Origin: Sipunculus nudus
Lineage: Eukaryota > Annelida > Sipuncula > Golfingiida > Sipunculidae
Length of the DNA: 64,000 nt
Assembly: GCA_026874595.1 (NCBI GenBank)
Contig: CM049318.1
Location: 28,982,956-29,046,955 of the forward strand
Direction of reading: 5' to 3'
The translations under genes were made by a program, and so were the position numbers. Under the pieces are notes generated by a model that worked only from the letters and a program-made list of their open reading frames with translations, made no database searches and was not told the DNA's origin. How positions within the stretch are numbered: position 1 is the stretch's first letter; the number at the start of each line of letters is the position of its first letter. Of this stretch, positions 55,470 through 64,000 are shown in pieces.

Positions 55470-57760
55470 CCGTTAACCAGGCACAAATCGTAACCGCTGA
55501 ACCTAGAACCTTGTAACTTGGGATTCTGAGAGGTCCATGAAAAATCTCCTTGGAAACAAGAAATTAGGTCTCTGTTACCCATATTCTTCGAGCTATGGGG
55601 CCCCAAAGTACCCCCCAGAAAAGTAAAAAATTTCATACAAAAACTTCAATATCTCATTAACTACTTGACTGATGGTCATGATATTTGGCATACATATTGA
55701 TCATGAGATGTTCCATCACTTCCTGCAGACTGGTGGCGCCACCTGTATTTTTCGATTTTTTACAAATTTTTTTCTCTATTTTTGAGACCTTTAAAAATGT
55801 GAACTTCTGTTAACATGGCACAAATCATAAAGCCTAGACCTAGAATCTTAATTCTTGATACACTGAGAGGTCCATGAAAAATCTCCTTGGAAACCAGAAA
55901 TTAGGTCTCTGTTACCCATATCCTTCGAGCTATGGGGCCCCAAAGTACCCCCCAGAATAGTAAAAAATTTCATACAAAAACTTCAATATCTCAATAACTA
56001 CAACACTGATGGTCATGATTTTTGGCATACATATTGATTATGAGATGTTCCATAAGTTCCTGCAGGCTGGTGGCGCCACCTGTATTTTTCGATTTTTTTA
56101 CAATTTTTTCCTCTATTTTTGAGATGTTTAAAGATGCTGTCATCTGTTATCGTGGCACAAATCGTAACCGCTGGACCTAGAATCTTCATTCTCGACACAC
56201 TGAGAAACCTATTAAAAGTCTCCGTTAAAACCATAAATTAGATCTCTGTTACCCATATCCTTTGAGCTATGGGGCCCCAAAGTACCCCCGAGAAAAGTCA
56301 AAAATTTCATACAAAAACTTCAATATCTCATTAACTACTTGACTGATGGTCATGATTTTTGGAATACATATTGATCATGAGATGTTCCATCACTTCCTGC
56401 AGACTGGTGGCGCCACCTGAATTTTTCAATTTTTTACGAATTTAAAAATGTGAACAGCTGTTAACAGGGCACAAATCATAAAGACTGGACCTAGAATCTT
56501 CATTCTTGACACACTGAGAGGTCCATAAAAAGTCTGCATTGAAACCTGAAATAAGGTCTCTGTTACCCATATCCTTTGAGCTATGGGGGGCTCCCAATAA
56601 CCCCCCAGAATAATGGAAAATTTGATAAAAACAAACTGCAACATCTCAATAACTACAACACTGATGGTCATAATTTTTGGCATACATATTGATCAAGAGG
56701 TGTTTCATCAGTACCTGCAGACTGGTGGTGCCACCTGTATTTTTTCAAATTTTCACAATTTTTTTTTCTCTATTTTCGAGACCTTTCAGGATGTAGTTAT
56801 CTGTCAACAGGGTACAAATCGTAAGGACTGGACCTTGAATCTTCATTGTTGACACACAGGGAGACCCATGATAAGTCTCCATGGACACCTGAAATTAGGT
56901 CTCTGTTACCCTTATCCTTTGAGCTATGGCACTCCAAAGTACAGCTCAGAATAATGGAAAATTTGATACAAAAGCTGAAGTATCTGAACAACTAATGCAG
57001 AGATCACCATAATTGTTTTCATGGGATATTGATCATGGAGTGTTTCATCAGTTTCTGCAGACTGGTGGCACCACCTGTATTTGTTCGGGTTTTTTTTACG
57101 AATTTTTTCTCTATTTTTGAGACCTTTAAAGTTATGAACATCTGTTAACAGGGCACAAATCATTAAAACTGGACCTAGAATCTTCATTCTTGACACACAG
57201 GGAGACCCATGAAAAATCTCCATGGAAACCTGAAATTAGGTCTCTGTTACTCATATTCTTTAAGCTGTATGGCTCCAAATTACCCCCCAGAATAATGGAA
57301 AATTTGATACAAAAACTGCAGGATCTCAATAACTACAACACTGATGGTAATGATTTTCGGCATACATATTGATCATGACCTGTTCCATCAGTTTCTGCAG
57401 ACTGGGTGCGCCACCTCTATTTTTTTCAAATTTTTACGATTTTTTTTCTCTTTTTTTGATACCCTTAAAGATGTGGTTATCTGTCAACAGGGTACAAATC
57501 GCAACAACTGGACCTAGAATCTTCATTCTTGTCATGCAAGAAGGCCCATGAAAAGTGCCTGTGGAAACTTAAAATTAGGTCTCTGTTACCCATATCCTTC
57601 AAGCTATAGGACTCCGAAGTATCCCTCAGAATAATGGACAATTTGATACAAAAGCTGAAGTATCTGAACAACTAATGGGGAGATCACCATGATTCTTTGC
57701 ATGGATATTGATGTTTGTAAGTGATTTTATTAGTTTCTGCAGACTGGTGGAGCCACCTGT
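55470..57760 (+). repeat. ~330-bp tandem array, seven units
   Basis: Units start with ctgttaacagggcacaaatc near 55470, 55807, 56147, 56457, 56800, 57130 and 57479. Each has 'cctagaatcttcattcttg', 'aaattaggtctctgttaccc', 'gatggtcatgatttttggca' and 'ctgcagactggtggcgccac'. Short frames on either strand are repeat translations. Confidence 0.9.
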
Positions 57761-57762
57761 AT

Positions 57763-59100
57763 TTTTGTACCCGCCAAAACGAAGTTTTGTGGATACTATG
57801 TTTTTGACCGGGTTCCTCCGCCGTTGCCACGTTCGTTTCCAGAGAGCTCCTCTGGGACTTGATTTTATCAGCTTTCCAAGCTCATATCTCGGGAACCGTT
57901 TGACTGATCAGGAAATAAAATTTATATTAATGTAGCCCTTGGATAACTCTATAACATACACAAAAAATGGTGGCGCCACCTGTAACCATGTTTGCACAGT
58001 GTCCATCTGTTCATCTGCCTTTGGTTAAAATCACTCATATCTCTGCAGTGAATTGACTAATTCACCTGAAATTCGGCATGCGTATACATCCTGGATAGCT
58101 TTCTTGATTTTATGACAGGTGGCGCCACCTACATTCTCATTCACGCTGATGACATCCAAGCTCATATTTAGGGAACCGTTTGACTGATCGGGCCAAAATT
58201 TTGCATGTATATAGATCTAACATAGCTCTTTATCATACGCTAAACTGGTGGCGCCACCTGCAACCATTTTTGCACAGCGTCTGTCTGTTTGTCTGCCGTG
58301 CAATAATGTCACTCATATCTCGGCAGTGGTTTGACATATCTGCCTAAAATTTTGCAGTTTTATACATCCTGGATAGCTTTCTTGATTTTATGACAGGTGG
58401 CACCACCTACATTCAGGTTCACGCTGATGACATCCAAGCTCAAATCTCAGGAACCGTTTGACCGATCGGGCCAAAATTTTGCATCTGTATAGATCTAACA
58501 TAGCTCTTTATCATATACAAAACTGGAGGGGCCACCTGCAACCATTTTTGCACATTTTGCACAGCGTCTGTCTGTTGGTCTGCTTTGGCCTAAAATCACT
58601 CATATCTCTGTATTGGTTTGACATAACTGCCTAAAATTTTGCAGGTTTATACATCCTGGATAGCTTTCTTGATTTTATGACAGGTGGTACGTGCCACCTA
58701 CATTCTAGTTAACGCTGCACACATCCAAGCTAATATCTCAGAAACCATTTGACCGATTGGGCCAAAATTCTGCTTGTGTTTAGATCTCACATAGGTCTTT
58801 ATCATACACAAAACTGCAACCATTTTTGCACAGCGTCTGTCTGTTTGTCTGCCGTGGGCTAAAATCACTCATATCCATGTAGTGGTTTGACTTTTCTGCC
58901 TAAAATTTTGCATATGTATACAACTTGGACAGCTTTCTGGATTTGTGGTAGGTTGCACAACCTACATACACATTTAGGCTGCAGACATCCATGCTAATAT
59001 GCAACATACCTCACTCTGTTTCCCCTTGCCACTCAATCCATGCCTTACTTCACTCTGATTTTGGCAGATACACGTAGTCACTTGTCGGCTACCCATATTC
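57763..59100 (+). repeat. Family vi hairpin-headed repeat, ~280-bp units
   Basis: The head gtacccgccaaaacgaagttttgtggatac forms a hairpin. About four units follow with 'ccaagctcatatctcgggaa', 'ccgtttgactgatc', '(c)tggtggcgccacctg', 'cgtctgtctgtttgtctgcc' and 'tacatcctggatagctttct'. It lies inside family ii copy 4. Confidence 0.75.
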
Positions 59101-59276
59101 TAGTTTTTAAAGTTTACACATTTTTTCTCTATTTTTCAGATATATAAATACAGACTAAATCTTGGCCTGTTGGTTAATCTGCTTCAGGTGAATGGGTATC
59201 TACCATTCTGATGATAAAATTTCCTTTTGTGAATCTCTTCCCAGTCAGCTGAGCATCATGACCCATGGGTCACTTG

Positions 59277-60484
59277 TTACAATTTTTTCACAATTTTTAG
59301 CAGGCTCCAGAGGCTAAACATTCAATTTTTACCCAAATTTAAATTTTGCTTTACAACCACCATTGAAAGTTATGTAAATTCTGTAAGTTTCATTGCTCTA
59401 GCAACAATCTCTCAGAAGATATAACTCTAAAAACTACTGTCCAGAATTAGTAGGGTTCAATTAAACAAGTACCCCCACTCCCATATATGGACTCCAGGAA
59501 GGATTCCAAAAATGTTTTCAACCAAATGATGGTGTTTTAGTGCTAAGAGGGTTCAAATGCACATATCAGGAAAATATTATGATTTTCTGAGATGGTTGTG
59601 CTGGAGGCACTTGTTGAGTTCACATGGAATGACCCCTTAGCATGTGTGAACTAACATTAAGATGAACACAGTATTCAGAACTTTTGATTTTAAATTGCAT
59701 TTTAAGGATATTTGTATTGGACTCCAAATGATTCATACTCAAAGGAGGTGGACTTGGACTCAAACTGCAAGCACTTGGACTTGGATTTGAGTGTAATGAC
59801 TCAGGCTTGTACTACGTACATTACTGTCCTTAGGTATGGTAAAGGGTAAAAGAGACTTCTCATTGCTTCCTGTTCACCATCCATCAGAAGTCTATTGTCC
59901 ATTAGCAGGACAGCTTTGTGAAAGATAAAGAGTTCAAACTTGACATCCACACTGGCCCTGGTGAAATCTGGGAAATGCAAATTTAAGGCACATGCCAATT
60001 ATCTCTTTTTTAAGAGATAGGGGGCAAAAAAGTACCTTATAAATCAATCGTTATTCATGTTCTAAGTTTCAGAATAAATAATCATTTGATCATTAATTTA
60101 AAACAAATATGCTTAGTTCTAAATTTCACATGCATTATACACCCCTCTTTGTCAGTTATATCAAAATGTGTCCTCCAACTGAGCACTAGGAACTACTTCA
60201 TACATTTACATCATATATTTAAGATGCTATTCATAATATTGCTTAAATGTGCTGCTCAGTGTTTATTCAAACATTGAAAATTTAATGTGTTCTCAGGGTG
60301 CATTCAACCTTCCAATTTTTTTCACATTTATCTTCTTCAAATAAAGAACATTTTTCCAAATAACAAAAATGTCTCTGTCAAATTAACTAGTTAATAAAAA
60401 AGAAAATAATCCATATTCTTGCATGACCATTTTTCAAAAAAAAAAAAAAGGAAATATATATAAATACCACATTAGCATTCACAT
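59277..60484. other. Intergenic DNA with an inverted dispersed repeat
   Basis: 59520-59810 is the reverse-orientation copy of 47250-47670. No gene was recognised. Confidence 0.55.
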
Positions 60485-62660
60485 GGCCACTGTTTCTACT
60501 CCAATATACAAAACTTTCCTTGAAAAAGTAATTCAAGGTAGTGGTGGGTCGATCATCGAGTTTTATTGAAAGTCAGTCGGTTTGCTGCCACTTTTAAGCG
60601 CTCGATTACCAAAGGCAACTATTGATTACATCATAATAATGATTGTTTTTTTCCAGAATGCCTTTATGTTATAGACAAAAATGATTCTTCCATTTCTTTA
60701 CCCCATTCCGCGCTTCATATAATGAGTCTGTGTTCCCAGATAACTTCCGTATGTAACTGAGTATGACACGGTAGATGCGAGAACGGAGGAATTTTTAAAC
60801 TTATTATCTGTGAACTCGCAGGGAGCTGCAGAATTAGCGGAGAGTTTTCTAGCAAAAATGTACATTGCAAAATATGGGCGAGAAGCATTAAAAAATACTC
60901 CATGAATTCTCCAGGTCTATGTCAATTTTGCAAGATTCTCTTTGAAATAACCTATTCAACCGATGCCAGGTGCCACTGTTTAGGCTGTCCTTAAAAAATT
61001 CTTTGTTGGGGCTAACCCAGCCGGTCAAGTATTTGGATTTCAGCTGAATTTTTTTTTTTGGACTAGTCTGCAATTTTTTTTGTATGATCTGCCCCAAGCG
61101 CATTCATGCCTTCATGTGCTAGAAAAACAGCCCCTTTATAGGCCTAACATTCTTAGATGCTTGTAAATTCCATTATGAAAGATAATACCCAACTTTGCAG
61201 ATCGTTAAATTTGATCCTTAAAAGTATTCTTTATACCTGGAAGGATTGTTACCCTCGTGCGCGAGAGGAGAATACCTGCCTGGGAAACGTAGGTACAGTT
61301 TCACAGATAATTGCATATTTCTTTGATAATTGCATATATTTGTCTGAACCAATTAATAATCGATCATCAGTCGGTTTGCCCAAACCGATAATCGATTACG
61401 AAAAAAGAACCGACTCCCACCACTAATTCAAGGAGTAATCTGGAAGATGCCATGTTGTATTAATGTAGCAATTGTTAAAGAAATAAATTTTCTTTCAAAT
61501 AATTTTAACCAATTAAAATAAAATTAGACCCATCAGTATGCATAAATTTAGAAAATATAAAGCAAATTATGGATAAATAAAGGTACCATTTAAAATTGTA
61601 AAATCTGAATCAAGTATTATTTTTAGATATTTAATGTTTTGCAAATTTAAAAGATATATTTTCGTGGTAAAAAATAAATATATACATTTGTATGCATGAT
61701 GTGGTGTTATGATGATGCAATTTACAATTATGAATCAACTTTTAGATTCAGATATATATGTTATATTGGAAATGTATAGAAATATAAACTTAAAATAAAA
61801 AAATGATGTATAAAAAAATGATGTAATACAAACATTTCATTACTTTCCTGCCTCAGCAGAATTGGAGATCAGTTTATGTTTGCTCTGTATGTATATGCAG
61901 AAGTGTTGTAAATCCCCCCCCCCCCCCCCCACTCCGCCATTGATTCCTTTGCACCTGTGCATGCAACATAAGCTTTTATTGCAAATGTGTAACATTTATT
62001 TAATTTTAAAAATAACTGGATTAGAAAAAATAAAATCTAATTGAAACATATATTTGCCTCAGGAGATTGGAACATAAAGTAATCAGCTTTGTCTGTCATC
62101 CGTTATCATTAAATATATATTAATTATGAAATTATTCCTATGAGCACTGTTGAAATAACTTTCATATGCTGTATATGGATGGATTAAAGCTATTAAAGTC
62201 TGAAATTTGAAGGGAACTTATATATATTCAGTTGTGTAATATTGCAGATGTTAAACTTTAACACAATTTGATATAAGAAAAAATTAAGAAATAATTGAAT
62301 CTTAATATTTTATCAGCTTTGTTTGTCTACCTGTCCTTTTTTAAGTATTAAGTAATTATGAATGAACTTTTTCATCCTGTAAGCATAGTTGAATTAAGTG
62401 AAAATCCTATGTATATACACTATAATAGTACATAGATGTTGTAACTCCCATCATTCCTTCCCCCCGCCCCCAACCACCACCAAGTCCTTGCACCAGTTGA
62501 CTGGGGACATTAGTTATATTTCATATGTATAGATTTTATAAAATAAAAAAATACATATATCTAATAATATATATTATAAAAAAAATAGATCCAATTGAAC
62601 AAATGTGTAAACTGCTGGACTGTCAACAATTTATCAAAAAGCCAACCACTGATCATGGTA
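60485..62660. repeat. Dispersed repeat block B (paralogue of block A), interrupted
   Basis: 60500-60538 plus 61426-61970 align with 12900-13515, including the poly-C run (61914-61930) and 'ccattgattcctttgcacc'. The section near 62490-62650 ('gtaaactgctggactgtcaa' and 'caatttatcaaaaa') matches 16700-16830. Homology therefore continues across several kilobases with different insertions in each copy. Confidence 0.75.
60539..61425. mobile_element. 887-bp hAT-like non-autonomous transposon, 8-bp target duplication
   Basis: The terminal inverted repeats tagtggtggg / cccaccacta are perfect for 10 bp, with subterminal cgat..tcga words on both sides. The duplication attcaagg flanks both ends (60531-60538 and 61426-61433). 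The paralogous site at 12938-12945 has a single copy and no insertion. An 8-bp duplication and short TIRs fit the hAT superfamily. No transposase was recognised inside. Confidence 0.85.
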
Positions 62661-62717
62661 CTAATATACATCTTATGTACACAATCTTCTCACATGCTTC
62701 AATTTTTACATTAATTA

Positions 62718-64000
62718 GGGCCCCGCTTGAAAAGCCGGTGCCCTTTAATAATCGACCTGTCCGTCTGTCTGTCTGTCCGTCCGTCCGTCCACAAATTTTT
62801 TCAGGATGATAACTCCAGCTAGGATTGACGGGTTGAGTTCAAACCTGAAATATGTATTAACCATTATTTATGGAAGATCCCTATCGATTTTGGGGTCTGG
62901 AGGTCAAAGGTCAAAAAAGTTATTCACAGTTTGGTGTTAAATTTTAGGTCCCTCTTTCAGCAGGGCAGAAATCATAATTGTAACCATAATTGTTTGTTCC
63001 ACCTTAACAGTAGGACAGGTCCTCATGTCAACAGCAACGAGGCACGATATATGGTCATAGTCAGCCATTTTTCTTTAAGTTATGCGGTAAAAACTATTAC
63101 TGAACACCTAGTAAGGTTGCACTCTCTTAGCAAATATGCATGCAAAAGGACACACATTGTTAACACAATAACTCGTAAAAAGTATTTCATATAAGGTCCC
63201 CAGACTCACGGCAATGATGGACCTTTTGATGAACTACATCATGTTTGAAGATGGGTGACCTTGATGGATTTCCAAGGTCACAGAGGTGATCATGCTAAAA
63301 TGATGTTAACCAAATAGCTCGCAAACAGTTTGACTAACACTCACTGAACTTGCACCAGTAATGTTTGTTATGTAGGGCTGGGTCAAGTTCCAAGATGGAA
63401 GACCTTGACAGAGGCGATAATTCTCAAATGATGTTAATGCAATAACCCGCAAAGAATTTGATGAACAATCAGATTCGTTTCTCCATAATAACTCCCCTAA
63501 CATATGATGGATAGGATTCAAACATAAGGTGTGTCACCCATGGCCTAAGGGAGAAGCTTATTGATATTTGGGTCAGAAGGAAAAAAAAAGTAATACACAG
63601 TTTGGTGTTCAGTTGCTGGTGTCTCCTTCAGCAGGCCAGAAATGGATGAATCTTTTTAGAGTCACTCGTGTACAGTGGCATTACATTTTCACAGCATATT
63701 TTGTACAGACAATTTGAAGATTCCCCAGAAAAGGATACACTGGCCAAATGCACCACAGTGGCTCTCATTTAGACCATGTTTGGACAAATCTTTCTCCACC
63801 TCCAACATCTCAAGGAATTTGGACCTATTATAGTGACCATCAACAACTTTACATTGATATTCATATGTTGCCATTCTACACATCACAGCACATCTGTAGA
63901 CCCAAGCCCAAGAACAGCTGAATCTCAGTTCAAGAGAATGACCATTTTATCACTGCTAACCAACAGCTGACTCTCTCTTATACTACAAGGTTCATGTACA
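62718..64000 (+). repeat. Family v hairpin-headed repeat, runs to the window edge
   Basis: The head gggccccgcttgaaaagccggtgccc forms a hairpin and is followed by gtccgtctgtctgtctgtcc and ccgtccgtcc. Internal words 'cagtttggtgtt(a/c)', 'ggtc.ctcctttcagcaggncagaaat' and 'gatgggtgaccttga' recur at 62930/63598 and 63248/63395. The tail is not within the window. Confidence 0.65.

Larger units (their letters stand above)
55391..59276 (+). mobile_element. Family ii element, copy 4, with a 330-bp array
   Basis: The head aagctcagctgactgaaag...ctgagctatag is followed by gtccgtcgtcc and gtctgtccg. The tail (59245-59276) is tcagctgagc, atcat, gacccatgggtc, acttg. The interior holds the seven-unit array and a nested family vi repeat, which together account for most of its length. 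Confidence 0.72.

Overview
The window is AT-rich, intron-rich animal DNA. Nothing bacterial is visible: there are no operons, no ribosome-binding sites and no long bacterial ORFs. The host is probably a lophotrochozoan, most likely a bivalve mollusc. That is inferred from several interspersed repeat families with a hairpin head followed by a run of GTCCGTC-like repeats, from tailed elements with internal tandem units, from a DIRS-like retrotransposon and from abundant poly-C/poly-G tracts. No database search was possible, so the species is not claimed.

One protein-coding gene can be assembled across the middle of the window on the + strand. Eight exons (25648-25737, 28841-29147, 30199-30351, 32083-32175, 42768-43105, 44378-44440, 46323-47115, 51747-51796) all have AG/GT borders and compatible phases (0,1,1,1,0,0,1). 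They join into a 628-residue open reading frame with an in-frame TAA. The predicted protein is a type I receptor: signal peptide, TNF-receptor-like cysteine-rich region, Ser/Thr/Pro/Asn-rich stalk, one transmembrane helix (about 229-250), a cytoplasmic linker, and a cytoplasmic subtilisin-like (peptidase S8) domain. The catalytic Asp397, His433, Asn522 and Ser591 are all present. A death receptor would normally carry a death domain here, so this looks like a receptor that activates its own serine protease. It is the outstanding observation of the window. A second possible 3'-terminal exon (53730-53857, phase 1, TGA stop) would give a 654-residue form.

The rest is mostly mobile and repetitive DNA. 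Left part (1-25 kb): diverged tandem repeats, a 376-bp tandem duplication, and a duplicated block (6.6-9.0 and 9.5-10.2 kb). One copy of that block carries two adjacent DNA-transposon insertions that are absent from the other copy. Next come a minisatellite, a head-and-tail repeat of family ii (14.4-17.5 kb), a Tigger/pogo transposase remnant (18.4-18.7 kb) and a palindromic MITE (22.1 kb). Middle (25-54 kb): the receptor-protease gene. Its introns hold a broken DIRS-type retrotransposon (about 33.0-36.7 kb), two more family ii elements and four copies of family i (27.2, 41.1, 48.6 and 50.7 kb), which look like non-autonomous Helentron/Helitron-like elements with ~180-bp internal tandem units. 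Right part (54-64 kb): a family ii element carrying a ~330-bp tandem array and a nested family vi array (55.4-59.3 kb), a hAT-like insertion with an 8-bp target duplication (60.5-61.4 kb), and the start of another hairpin-headed repeat (62.7 kb onward).

Only the one gene gives a functional story. Ligand binding outside the cell would be relayed through a single membrane helix to a protease inside. At least six hairpin-headed repeat families have built up around and inside the gene. Two family i copies end only 15 and 37 nt before exons of the gene, so the transposons may have shaped its splicing.
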